DNA of 64,000 nucleotides from Novosphingobium fuchskuhlense (lineage in GTDB: Bacteria; Pseudomonadota; Alphaproteobacteria; Sphingomonadales; Sphingomonadaceae). Of the stretch, positions 18,015 to 26,407 are shown piece by piece. The stretch's first letter is position 1; each line of letters begins with the position of its first letter. A program made the position numbers and the translations under genes. The DNA lies in contig NZ_KQ954244.1 of NCBI RefSeq assembly GCF_001519075.1, positions 1-64,000 on the forward strand. Direction: 5' to 3'. The notes below the pieces were generated by a model. That model was not told the DNA's origin and ran no database searches. It was given only the letters and a program-made list of their open reading frames with translations.

Positions 18015-19040
18015 GTGACCAAGTGGACATGGATAATCGCCAGCGGGGCGATGGCACTGGCGAGTTGCAGCAGCACCTCGCCCAGCGAAACGAGCGCGCC
18101 GACCTTGCCAGCCGGTGAGCAGCTGCAAGTGGCGCTGGTCGAGACCGCCGACGTGAAGGCTGTCGGGGGCGAAATCACCACGCGCGACCAGGCGCAGGCG
18201 TTCGCCCGAATCCCGGGCACATTGGTGAGCTTCTCAGTTCGCGCGGGCGACATGGTATCCAAGGGCCAGCGGATCGGCTCGATCGTCGATTCGCGGCTTG
18301 GTTACGAAACCAGTGCAGCGGGAGCCCAGGTTGCCGCCGCTCAAGCCGAAGCCGCGCGGGCGCGCGGCGATCTGGCGCGGGTCCAGGATCTGTTCAATCA
18401 CAACGTCTACGCCAAGGCGAAGCTAGACCAGTCGGTCGCCATGGCGCGCGCTGCCGATGCGCAGGTCGCGGCCGCGCGCGCCCAGCAGTCTGCGAGTGCA
18501 AGCGTGGCGGGGCAAGGCGCGGTGCTAGCACCGGCCTCAGGCAGGGTGCTTCGCGCCGATTTTCCCGCCGGTTCGGTCGTAGCACCGGGCATGTCGCTGG
18601 CAACGATCACCGTTGGTCCGCCGGTGCTGCGCCTTGATCTGCCCGAGTCGCTGGCCAGTGCCGTGCATGTTGGCGCGGTGGTCACCATCGCGCAGCAGGA
18701 TTTACCCCTCGGGTCGCACCAGGGGCAGGTGACGCAGGTCTATCCTGCGATCGCCGGGGGCCGGGTACAGGTCGATGCGACCGTTCCCGGCCTCACCACC
18801 GAGTTGGTCGGACGTCGGGTCGGCGTCTCGATCGAAGTCGGGCGGCGCAAGGCCATCGTGATCCCGCGCCGCTTTGTGTCCACCCGCTACGGCATAGACT
18901 ATGTCGACGTTTTGAACGCCGACCGGCACGTGAGCGCAGTTGCAGTCCAGACGGCACCAGCAAGTGATCCGGGCAGCGTCGAAGTTCTCGGCGGGGTCGC
19001 CGCCGGTGATACCCTGTTCACCGCGAGGCGCCCGAAATGA
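18015..19040 (+). CDS. RND efflux periplasmic adaptor (lipoprotein)
   Basis: 341 residues from GTG 18015. It starts with a lipoprotein signal peptide ending in ALASC, so it should be lipidated and anchored to the inner membrane. The membrane-fusion-protein plan follows: a lipoyl-like half (IPGTLVSFSVRAGDMVSKGQ), an alanine-rich hairpin (AAAQAEAARARGDLARVQ), the second half (GAVLAPASGRVLRADF) and beta-barrel. An upstream ATG at 17979 in the same frame would add 12 residues before the signal peptide and is less likely. The stop overlaps the pump start by 4 nt. Confidence 0.9.
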   Translation: MTKWTWIIASGAMALASCSSTSPSETSAPTLPAGEQLQVALVETADVKAVGGEITTRDQAQAFARIPGTLVSFSVRAGDMVSKGQRIGSIVDSRLGYETSAAGAQVAAAQAEAARARGDLARVQDLFNHNVYAKAKLDQSVAMARAADAQVAAARAQQSASASVAGQGAVLAPASGRVLRADFPAGSVVAPGMSLATITVGPPVLRLDLPESLASAVHVGAVVTIAQQDLPLGSHQGQVTQVYPAIAGGRVQVDATVPGLTTELVGRRVGVSIEVGRRKAIVIPRRFVSTRYGIDYVDVLNADRHVSAVAVQTAPASDPGSVEVLGGVAAGDTLFTARRPK

Positions 19041-22000
19041 ACCTCGGCCTTTCCGGGCGCCTGACGCGCGCGACCATCTCATCCCCGCTGACTCCGCTGT
19101 TCCTGCTGGCGGCCATCGCAGTCGGCCTGCTCGCACTGTTCACGATCCCGCGCGAGGAAGAGCCGCAGATCAGCGTGCCGATGGTCGATATCCAGGTCAT
19201 GGCCCCCGGCCTCTCCGCGCCCGACGCGGTCCAGCTTGTCGGCATCCCGCTGGAAACGATCGTCAAGAGCGTCGACGGCGTCGAACATGTCTACACGCAG
19301 GCCGAAGACGACGGCGTGATGGTGACCGCGCGCTTCATCGTGGGCTCCAACCCCGAAGCCGCCGCCACCCGGATCGATGAGAAGCTGCGCGCCAACTGGG
19401 ACCGCATCCCGGTCGGCATCCCGGAGCCCAAGGTGACGGTGCGCGGGATCAACGATGTTCCTGCCGTGGTCCTCACCTTGTCACCCAAGGCGGGTGCTGC
19501 AGGGCGTTATGATGACCAGGCGCTCTATACGCTCGCCACCAAGCTGCGCACTGAGATCGCCAAAGTCGACAATGTCGGCCTGACATTCCTCACGGGCGGA
19601 CGCCCCGAGGAAATCCGCATTGCGCCCGATCCGGGCAAGCTCAGCCAATATGGTGTGCCGCTGGGCAGCGTGATCGATGCCGCCGCGCAGGCCAATCGCA
19701 GCTTCCCGGCCGGCAGCATCCGCGAGGGCGGACAGGCTGTTTCCGTGACGGCAGGTCAGACGCTCGGTTCGGCGCAGGATGTCGGCATGCTGACGGTGCG
19801 GTCAGCCAGCGGTGCGCCCGTCTATCTGCGCGATGTTGCTGCCGTATCGCAGGGCCCGCGCGAGGATCAAGCCCGCGCGTGGCGCTGGGCCCGCCGCGAT
19901 GGCCGCTGGTCGAGCGCGCCGGCGGTCAGCATCGCAATTGCCAAGCGCGCAGGCGCGAACGCCGTGGTGGTTTCAGATGCGGTGCTGCAGCGGCTGGAAA
20001 GCCTCAAAGGCAGCCTCATTCCCGATGGCGTCGATGTCGCGGTCACGCGCAACTACGGCGCGACCGCGAACGAGAAAGCAAACGAGCTCCTCTATCACCT
20101 CGCGCTCGCGACGGTTTCGATCATCGTGCTGATCGGCTTCGCTATCGGTTGGCGCGAGGCGGCGGTGACGGCCGTGGTGATCCCCACCACGATCCTGCTG
20201 ACCATGTTCGCCTCGAACCTGATGGGTTACACAATCAACCGGGTCAGCCTGTTTGCGCTGATCTTCTCGATCGGCATCCTGGTCGATGATGCGATCGTGA
20301 TGATCGAGAATATCGCGCGGCACTGGGCCATGCCAGACGAGCGCACGCGCACTGAAGCCGCCATCGAAGCAGTTGCCGAAGTGGGCAATCCCACGGTCGT
20401 GGCCACCATGACTGTGGTCGCGGCGCTGCTGCCGATGCTGTTCGTCTCGGGCCTGATGGGCCCCTACATGGCGCCGATCCCGGTCAATGCCTCCGCCGCG
20501 ATGGTCTTTTCGTTCTTCGTCGCAGTCGTGATCGCACCGTGGCTGATGATCCGCTTTGCGCGCAAGGTGGCAACGGGCGGCGACGCGCCCGGAAGCCATC
20601 ATGGCCATGACAACAGCGGCGGCAAGCTAGGCGGGCTCTATGCCAAGGTCGCGCACCGGATCATCGACAACCGCACTTCGGCACGCAATTTCCTGATCGC
20701 TGTGGGTGTGGCGACGCTGCTTGCCTGCTCGATGTTCTATTTCGAGGCGGTCACGGTCAAACTGCTGCCGTTCGACAACAAGTCCGAAGTGCAGGTCGTG
20801 GTCGACATGCCTGAAGGTACGAGCCTTGAGGCCACTGGCCGCGTTCTGGAAGACGTGGCGCGCCTCACGCGCCAGCTCCCCGAAGCGACCGCGATGGAAG
20901 CCTATCTCGGCACCTCCGCACCGTTCAATTTCAATGGCCTTGTGCGCCACTATTTCCTGCGCAGCCGCCCGGAAATGGGTGATGTGATGGTGACCCTGCT
21001 GCCCAAGGAAGACCGCTCGCGCTCGAGCCACCAGATCGCGCTCGATCTGCGCACCAAGCTGAAGGCGCTGAAACTGCCGGAAGGCGCGTCGCTCAAGGTC
21101 GTCGAAACGCCGCCAGGGCCGCCGGTGCTCGCAACGTTGCTCGCCGAAATCTATGGCCCCGACGCGCAGACCCGCCGCGCCACCGCAACCGAGCTCGAAA
21201 AGATCTTCAAATCGGTTCCCTATATCGTGGATGTCGACAACAGCTTCGGGCAGGCGCGGCCTAAGCTGCGTCTGATCCCGCAGCGCGACCGGATCGACTA
21301 CTACGGCCTCTCGGCGCGCGACATCAACGACTCGATCGGCGCGCTGCTGGGCAGCCGCACGGTCGGCTATGCCCCGCGCGGTAACGAGCGCACCCCGCTC
21401 CCGATCACCATCGCGCTCCCGCAATCGGCGCGCAGCTGGACGCAGACCTTGAACAGTACGCCCGTGGCCATCGGTCAGGGTGGGCAGCTGGTCGAGCTCG
21501 GTGCCGTGGTCGAAGCGCGGCAGGAGCAGAGCAGCCCGGCGATCTTCCGCCGTGACGGCCATTTCGCCGATATGGTGACGGCGGAGCTGGCGGGCGACTA
21601 CGAAGCGCCGATCTATGGCATGCTCGCGGTCGATGCGGCCATCGACAAGTACGATTGGGCGGCCAAGGGCCTCACCAAGCCGGTCATCCGCCTGAGCGGA
21701 CAGCCGACCGACGAACAAGCCACATCGCTGCTGTGGGATGGTGAATGGGAAATCACCTGGGTGACGTTCCGCGATATGGGCGCTGCCTTCATGGTCGCCT
21801 TGCTGGGGATCTATATCCTCGTGGTCGCGCAGTTCCGCAGTTTCACGCTGCCGCTGGTGATCCTGACCCCGGTGCCGCTCACGCTTGTGGGCATCGTGAT
21901 CGGCCACATGCTGTTTGGCGCGCCGTTTACCGCGACCTCGATGATCGGCTTCATCGCGCTTGCCGGGATCATCGTGCGCAATTCGATCCTGCTGGTTGAT

Positions 22001-22258
22001 TTTATCCGGCACACCGCCGCGCCGGAGCGGCCCTTGCGAGATGTGCTGATAGAGGCGGGCACGATCCGGTTCAAACCGATCGTGCTGACAGCGGCGGCGG
22101 CCATGATCGGCGCAGCGGTGATTCTCACCGACCCTATCTTCCAGGGCCTCGCGATCTCCCTCCTTTTCGGGCTGGCCTCCTCGACCTTGCTGACGGTTCT
22201 GGTTATTCCGGCCATCTATATCGTGCTGCGTGACGACGGGAGGCCGGCAAGCCAATGA
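19037..22258 (+). CDS. RND-family efflux pump permease
   Basis: 1073 residues in the AcrB-like layout: TM1 near the N-terminus (PLFLLAAIAVGLLALFTIP), a large periplasmic loop, TM2-TM6, a second loop and TM7-TM12. The proton-relay aspartates are visible in TM4 (GILVDDAIVMIENIARH). A His-rich cytoplasmic patch (GSHHGHDNSGG) lies near the centre. The adaptor upstream overlaps by 4 nt and the ArsR regulator downstream overlaps by 4 nt, so the three are one transcript. The substrate is unknown; the sulfide/persulfide setting suggests a sulfur-linked or toxic small molecule. It lacks the metal-binding Met residues I would look for in CusA-type pumps, but this was not checked exhaustively. Confidence 0.92.
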   Translation: MNLGLSGRLTRATISSPLTPLFLLAAIAVGLLALFTIPREEEPQISVPMVDIQVMAPGLSAPDAVQLVGIPLETIVKSVDGVEHVYTQAEDDGVMVTARFIVGSNPEAAATRIDEKLRANWDRIPVGIPEPKVTVRGINDVPAVVLTLSPKAGAAGRYDDQALYTLATKLRTEIAKVDNVGLTFLTGGRPEEIRIAPDPGKLSQYGVPLGSVIDAAAQANRSFPAGSIREGGQAVSVTAGQTLGSAQDVGMLTVRSASGAPVYLRDVAAVSQGPREDQARAWRWARRDGRWSSAPAVSIAIAKRAGANAVVVSDAVLQRLESLKGSLIPDGVDVAVTRNYGATANEKANELLYHLALATVSIIVLIGFAIGWREAAVTAVVIPTTILLTMFASNLMGYTINRVSLFALIFSIGILVDDAIVMIENIARHWAMPDERTRTEAAIEAVAEVGNPTVVATMTVVAALLPMLFVSGLMGPYMAPIPVNASAAMVFSFFVAVVIAPWLMIRFARKVATGGDAPGSHHGHDNSGGKLGGLYAKVAHRIIDNRTSARNFLIAVGVATLLACSMFYFEAVTVKLLPFDNKSEVQVVVDMPEGTSLEATGRVLEDVARLTRQLPEATAMEAYLGTSAPFNFNGLVRHYFLRSRPEMGDVMVTLLPKEDRSRSSHQIALDLRTKLKALKLPEGASLKVVETPPGPPVLATLLAEIYGPDAQTRRATATELEKIFKSVPYIVDVDNSFGQARPKLRLIPQRDRIDYYGLSARDINDSIGALLGSRTVGYAPRGNERTPLPITIALPQSARSWTQTLNSTPVAIGQGGQLVELGAVVEARQEQSSPAIFRRDGHFADMVTAELAGDYEAPIYGMLAVDAAIDKYDWAAKGLTKPVIRLSGQPTDEQATSLLWDGEWEITWVTFRDMGAAFMVALLGIYILVVAQFRSFTLPLVILTPVPLTLVGIVIGHMLFGAPFTATSMIGFIALAGIIVRNSILLVDFIRHTAAPERPLRDVLIEAGTIRFKPIVLTAAAAMIGAAVILTDPIFQGLAISLLFGLASSTLLTVLVIPAIYIVLRDDGRPASQ

Positions 22259-22596
22259 TGATGACGAGCGGCACGGCCGAGATGCTTTGCGAGCGCGCAA
22301 GCGAAGTCGCCGCGTTCCTTAAGGTTGTCGCAAACCCGCAGCGCCTGCTGCTGCTCTGCCGTTTGCGCGAGGGCGAAGCCTCTGTGAGCGAGCTGATCGG
22401 CCTCTGCGGCTTGTCGCAGTCCAGCGTGTCGCAGCATCTGGCGCGGATGCGCGATGGCGGACTGGTCGAGACGCGGCGCGAGAACACCACGATCTACTAC
22501 CGGATTGCCGACCGCCATACGCTCGCGCTGATCGCGTTCCTCTGTGATCAATTCGGCGATACGTCCGCCGCACCTGCCAGGCAGGCCGTAGCGTGA
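22255..22596 (+). CDS. ArsR-family repressor of BigR/SqrR type
   Basis: 113 residues with the ArsR winged helix: FLKVVANPQRLLLLCRL, recognition region LCGLSQSSVSQHLARMRD and wing ETRRENTTIYYRI. Cys35 (LLLLCRL) and Cys97 (AFLCDQF) occupy the positions of the two persulfide-sensing cysteines of BigR and SqrR, which form a di- or polysulfide bridge on exposure to persulfide and release DNA. Two further cysteines (12 and 51) are present. It is co-transcribed with the RND pump and most likely acts on the palindrome at 17,581. Confidence 0.87.
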   Translation: MMMTSGTAEMLCERASEVAAFLKVVANPQRLLLLCRLREGEASVSELIGLCGLSQSSVSQHLARMRDGGLVETRRENTTIYYRIADRHTLALIAFLCDQFGDTSAAPARQAVA

Positions 22597-23360
22597 TGCG
22601 CCGCGCAACCAGCACTTTGCTCGGCGTATTGTTGGCTTCGTCCCCCCTCACGCTCCGCGCCGAACCCACCCCGCTGGCCATCCGTGTGCTGAGCCTTGGT
22701 GGCAAGTTCATCGGATCGGGCATGGGCGGCGCCCGGATCGTCGTGCGCGATGCCGCAACACAGCGGATCCTGGCGCAGGGCGTCACCACCGGCGGCACCG
22801 GCGACACCAAGCGGATCATGGCTGGCGGACCGCGCAACGCGCAGGTCGCCGATGCCAGCGCTGCGGCATTTCATGCCGTGCTCGATCTCACCGAACCGAC
22901 CCTCGTCGAAGTGGAGGCTTACGGGCCGCAAGCGCAGCTGCAATCGGCGGTTGCCGCGCGGTCACAGCGCTGGGTATTGCCGGGACACGGCGTTGCCGCA
23001 GGCGATGGCTGGGTGCTCGAACTGGCTGGCCTTGTGGTCGATGTCATCGATCCGCCAGCGCATCTGCGAACGGCAGCCGGCGACCACCAGATCACACTCC
23101 GCGCCAATGTCGCGCTGCTATGCGGCTGCCCGATCGAGCCGGGCGGCTTGTGGGATGCAGCGCGCTTCGATGTCACCGCCCGGATCACGCGTGATGGCGG
23201 TGAACCCATGACTCAGCAGCTATCCTACGGCGGGAAGACCGGCGTGTTTGCCGCCAGCATCGATGCCGCCAAGCCCGGGACTTATGCCGTCACCTTAACC
23301 GCGGTGGACCGGGCAACCGACGCCGTCGGCATCGATCGCACCAGTTTCATCATCCCCTGA
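22596..23360 (+). CDS. Exported protein of unknown function
   Basis: A 254-residue protein with a Sec-type signal peptide (RRATSTLLGVLLASSPLTLRAEP). The mature part is beta-rich, with a CGC motif (VALLCGCPIEPGGLWDAARFDV) and a C-terminal Ig- or FixH-like sandwich (KPGTYAVTLTAVDRATDAVG). The start overlaps the ArsR stop (TGATG), so it belongs to the rhodanese-RND operon. I do not recognise a named family. The conserved-looking CxC could bind a metal or sulfur species in the periplasm. Confidence 0.75.
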   Translation: MRRATSTLLGVLLASSPLTLRAEPTPLAIRVLSLGGKFIGSGMGGARIVVRDAATQRILAQGVTTGGTGDTKRIMAGGPRNAQVADASAAAFHAVLDLTEPTLVEVEAYGPQAQLQSAVAARSQRWVLPGHGVAAGDGWVLELAGLVVDVIDPPAHLRTAAGDHQITLRANVALLCGCPIEPGGLWDAARFDVTARITRDGGEPMTQQLSYGGKTGVFAASIDAAKPGTYAVTLTAVDRATDAVGIDRTSFIIP

Positions 23361-23394
23361 CGTTCCGACCAATTCGCTCTCCGCAGGGGTTATT

Positions 23395-23505
23395 CTAGAC
23401 CAGCGGGTTCTCGTCCGTGTCCGAATGGAACTCGTGCCATAGCCCGTTGAGAATACTGAAGCCGACGGCAACGCCAAGGCCGAGAACCCAGGTAAAGTAC
23501 CACAT
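23395..23505 (-). CDS. cydX: Cytochrome bd oxidase small subunit CydX
   Basis: 36 residues in the short frame downstream of cydB: an MWYFTWVLGLGVAVGFSIL membrane helix followed by NGLWHE and an acidic tail. This is the CydX/YbgT layout, including the N-terminal MWYF(T/A)W and the Glu that ends the helix. CydX packs against CydA and stabilises the haem site. It starts 17 nt after the cydB stop. Confidence 0.93.
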   Translation of the reverse strand: MWYFTWVLGLGVAVGFSILNGLWHEFHSDTDENPLV

Positions 23506-23521
23506 CGCTTTGAATCCTCGT

Positions 23522-24670
23522 TCAGTAGAAATCGGGGTTGGTGCGGACATCCTGCAGCGTCACGCGGCCGAACATGACCTTGTAGGCCCAGGCCGTGTAG
23601 AGCAGCACGATCGGCAGGAAGAGCAGCGTCACCAGCAGCATGTTGAACAGCGTCATATGGCTAGAGGACGCATTCCACACCGTGAGGCTGGACGCGGGAT
23701 CGATCGAGCTGGGCAGGATGAAGGGAAACATGGAGAGACCGACCGTGGCGATGATCCCGGTCGCCGCGGCCGACGATCCGCCGAAGGCCAGCGCCTCACG
23801 CCGCGCACGAATGCCCACGAGCGCGATGATTGGCCCGACAAAGCCGAGCAGCGGAGCCAGCAGCATCAAAGGATGCGCGCTGAAGTTGTCGAGCCACGCG
23901 CCCGGTGCTGCGATCATCGCCGCCATATGCGGATTGGACGGGCCCGCAGGATCGACGGCGCCTTGCATGCGGAAGCCGTACCCCATCGTGGCCATCATCA
24001 CACCACCTGCGGCAAACAGAACAATCGACAGCACCGCCGCAATCTGGCCGAAGCGCTTGGCCCGGTCATGGACCGCGCCGTGCTCGATCTTGAGCGCAAG
24101 CCATGCGGAGCCGTGGAGCACCAGCATGGTGACAGACAGCAGCCCAGCGAGCAGCGAGAACGGATGGAACAGGCCGAGCAGCGTGCCTTCGTAGAACGAG
24201 CGCAGATCGCTATCGAGGCGGAAGGGAATGCCTGCCAGCACATTGCCGACCGCGACGCCGAACACCAGCGCGGGCACGAACCCGCCCACGAACAGCGCCC
24301 AGTCCCAGCGGCTCCGCCATGCCGGATCGGGCCGCTTGGAGCGATATTTGAAGCCGACCGGCCGCAGGATCAACGCCGCCAGCACAAGGAACATGGCCAG
24401 ATAGAAGCCCGAGAAGCTGACCGCATAGACAAACGGCCAGGCCGCAAAGATCGCGCCGCCGCCAAGGATGAACCAAACCTGGTTGCCCTCCCAGGTCGCG
24501 CCGACCGCGTTGATCACCATGCGCCGCTCTTCATCGGTCTTGCCAACGAACGGCAGCAGCGCTGCCACGCCAAGATCGAACCCGTCGGTGAGCGCAAAGC
24601 CGATGAGCAGCACGCCCATCAGGAGCCACCAGATGACGCGCAAGGTTTCGTAGTCGATCGGGGGAACCAT
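23522..24670 (-). CDS. cydB: Cytochrome bd ubiquinol oxidase subunit II
   Basis: 382 residues with eight or nine hydrophobic segments. It has the typical N-terminus (RVIWWLLMGVLLIGFALTDGFDLGV), NAVGATWEGNQVWFILGGGAIFAAWP and an HGSAWLALK segment. CydB pairs with CydA in the quinol oxidase that reduces oxygen to water at high affinity and resists sulfide, cyanide and NO. It lies 11 nt downstream of cydA. Confidence 0.97.
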   Translation of the reverse strand: MVPPIDYETLRVIWWLLMGVLLIGFALTDGFDLGVAALLPFVGKTDEERRMVINAVGATWEGNQVWFILGGGAIFAAWPFVYAVSFSGFYLAMFLVLAALILRPVGFKYRSKRPDPAWRSRWDWALFVGGFVPALVFGVAVGNVLAGIPFRLDSDLRSFYEGTLLGLFHPFSLLAGLLSVTMLVLHGSAWLALKIEHGAVHDRAKRFGQIAAVLSIVLFAAGGVMMATMGYGFRMQGAVDPAGPSNPHMAAMIAAPGAWLDNFSAHPLMLLAPLLGFVGPIIALVGIRARREALAFGGSSAAATGIIATVGLSMFPFILPSSIDPASSLTVWNASSSHMTLFNMLLVTLLFLPIVLLYTAWAYKVMFGRVTLQDVRTNPDFY

Positions 24671-24681
24671 GGCGGTATTCC

Positions 24682-26289
24682 TTATTCAGCAGGCAGCGCG
24701 GCGTAGCCCTGAAAGCGGGCCTCGCCTTGCGCCGGATAAGCAGGTTGGTGCGGCACGTGATCTTCGATCGGACCGTGCGCAATGGCGGCCAGCATCAGCC
24801 GAACCTCGATCACGGCCAGCGTGCCGTAAAGCGCGGTGAAACCGATGATCGTGGTCCAGATCTGCGGGATCGTAAGGCTTGAAGCGCCGAGGAATGTCGG
24901 CAGCACGCCGTCGATCGCCCAAGGCTGACGTCCGATTTCGGCGAGTATCCAGCCACCTTCGATGGCGAGCCAAGGCAAGGGAATGATCCAGACGGCCGCG
25001 CGCATGAACAGGCGGCAGAAGCCGTTGGCGCAGCCGAAGCGGCGGATCGAGGCCATGTAGAACGCGGCACCAAAGAAGGCGATGAAGAAGAAGCCGAGCC
25101 CGGCCATGCCGCGGAACAGCCAGAACATCACCGGCACGTTGGGCACCGTGGTCCAGGCCGCCTTCTGGATATCGGCGGGCGTAGCGGCGCGCGGATCAGC
25201 CATGAAGCGCTTGAGCAGCATGGCATAGCCGAGATCGAGCTTGTGTTCCTCGAACTGGGCGCGCGCGGCCAGATCGGTGCGATTGACCTTGAGCTTCTCG
25301 ACCGCATCATAGGCTTTGATCCCGCTTTCGATGCGGGTTTCAGCCTTGACCACCAGTTCATCGATCCCGGCGACCTGCCCGGTCAGGCTACGGGTGGAAA
25401 TCAGGCCCAGAACATAGGGCACCTTGATCTCGTAGCGCGTCTCGCGGCCTTCCATGCTGGGAATGCCGAACAGTGTGATCCCAGCAGGGGCCGGCTCGGT
25501 GTGCCACATTGCCTCCAGCGAGGCGAGTTTCATCTTCTGGTTATCTGTAAGCGTATAGCCCGACTCATCGCCCAATACGACCACCGACAAGGACGACGCG
25601 AGACCGAACGCGGCTGCAACGGTGAACGAACGCTTTGCGACCGCGACCCATTTCCCGCGCAAGATGTACCACGAGGAGACACCGAGCACGAACACCGAAG
25701 CGCAGACATACCCGGCACTCACCGTATGGACGAACTTGGCCTGCGCCACCGGATTGAAGATAACGGCGGCAAAATCGGTGACTTCCATGCGCATGGTATC
25801 GGGATTGAAGCGCGAGCCGGTCGGGTGCTGCATCCAGCCATTGGCGATGAGAATCCACAAAGCGGACAAGTTGGAACCGAGCGCGACCATGAAAGTCGTG
25901 AACAAATGCTGGCGCTTGCTGAGTTTGTCCCACCCAAAGAACATCATGCCGACAAACGTCGCCTCGAGGAAGAAGGCCATGAGGCCCTCGATCGCCAGTG
26001 GCGCGCCGAAGATATCGCCTACATAATGCGAAAAATACGCCCAGTTTGTCCCGAACTCGAATTCCATGGTGATGCCGGTGGCGACACCCAGCACGAAATT
26101 GATCGCGAAGAGCTTTGCCCAGAAGCGCGTGACCACCCGCCAGATCGGCCGGTCGGTCATCACGTAGATGCTCTCCATGATGACCAGCATGAAGGAGAGC
26201 CCGAGCGTCAGCGGCACGAACAGGAAATGGTACAGCGCGGTGAGGGCAAATTGCAGTCGCGAAAGCTCGATGACGGCCATATCCACCAT
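24682..26289 (-). CDS. cydA: Cytochrome bd ubiquinol oxidase subunit I
   Basis: 535 residues carrying the haem ligands. His21 in ALTALYHFLFVPLTLG matches E. coli His19, and FVHTVSAGYVCASVF supplies the haem b558 His. FFLEATFVGMMFFGWDKL holds the conserved glutamates. The Q-loop region is present at about residues 250-390. ATG 26289 follows a CAGGAGTG ribosome site. It leads cydABX and diverges from cydDC over a 118-nt promoter region. Within this island it would re-oxidise the quinol produced by SQR under conditions where cytochrome c oxidase is poisoned. Confidence 0.97.
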   Translation of the reverse strand: MVDMAVIELSRLQFALTALYHFLFVPLTLGLSFMLVIMESIYVMTDRPIWRVVTRFWAKLFAINFVLGVATGITMEFEFGTNWAYFSHYVGDIFGAPLAIEGLMAFFLEATFVGMMFFGWDKLSKRQHLFTTFMVALGSNLSALWILIANGWMQHPTGSRFNPDTMRMEVTDFAAVIFNPVAQAKFVHTVSAGYVCASVFVLGVSSWYILRGKWVAVAKRSFTVAAAFGLASSLSVVVLGDESGYTLTDNQKMKLASLEAMWHTEPAPAGITLFGIPSMEGRETRYEIKVPYVLGLISTRSLTGQVAGIDELVVKAETRIESGIKAYDAVEKLKVNRTDLAARAQFEEHKLDLGYAMLLKRFMADPRAATPADIQKAAWTTVPNVPVMFWLFRGMAGLGFFFIAFFGAAFYMASIRRFGCANGFCRLFMRAAVWIIPLPWLAIEGGWILAEIGRQPWAIDGVLPTFLGASSLTIPQIWTTIIGFTALYGTLAVIEVRLMLAAIAHGPIEDHVPHQPAYPAQGEARFQGYAALPAE

Positions 26290-26407
26290 GGGTGGTCACT
26301 CCTGTTTATCGGTCTGGCCGCACGACTCATGGTGCGGCGTCCGGAATTGATTAGCCATTAGCCGTAAGTGTGTATATGATCAAGTCCAGATCGCTACGGA
26401 TACCATT

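Noticed and set aside
20627-22300. Long minus-strand open frame opposite the RND pump
   Set aside because: Arg/Asp/His-rich composition typical of antisense translation of a high-GC membrane protein; no motif and no ribosome site.
23417-24706. Plus-strand open frame of about 430 codons opposite cydX and cydB
   Set aside because: Entirely antisense to cydX/cydB with strongly biased, low-complexity composition; the real genes are unmistakable.
26290-26407. FNR-type box between cydA and cydD
   Set aside because: TTGAT half-sites occur at about 26,346 and, on the minus strand, at about 26,379, but neither has an ATCAA partner at the proper spacing, so no regulator is assigned.
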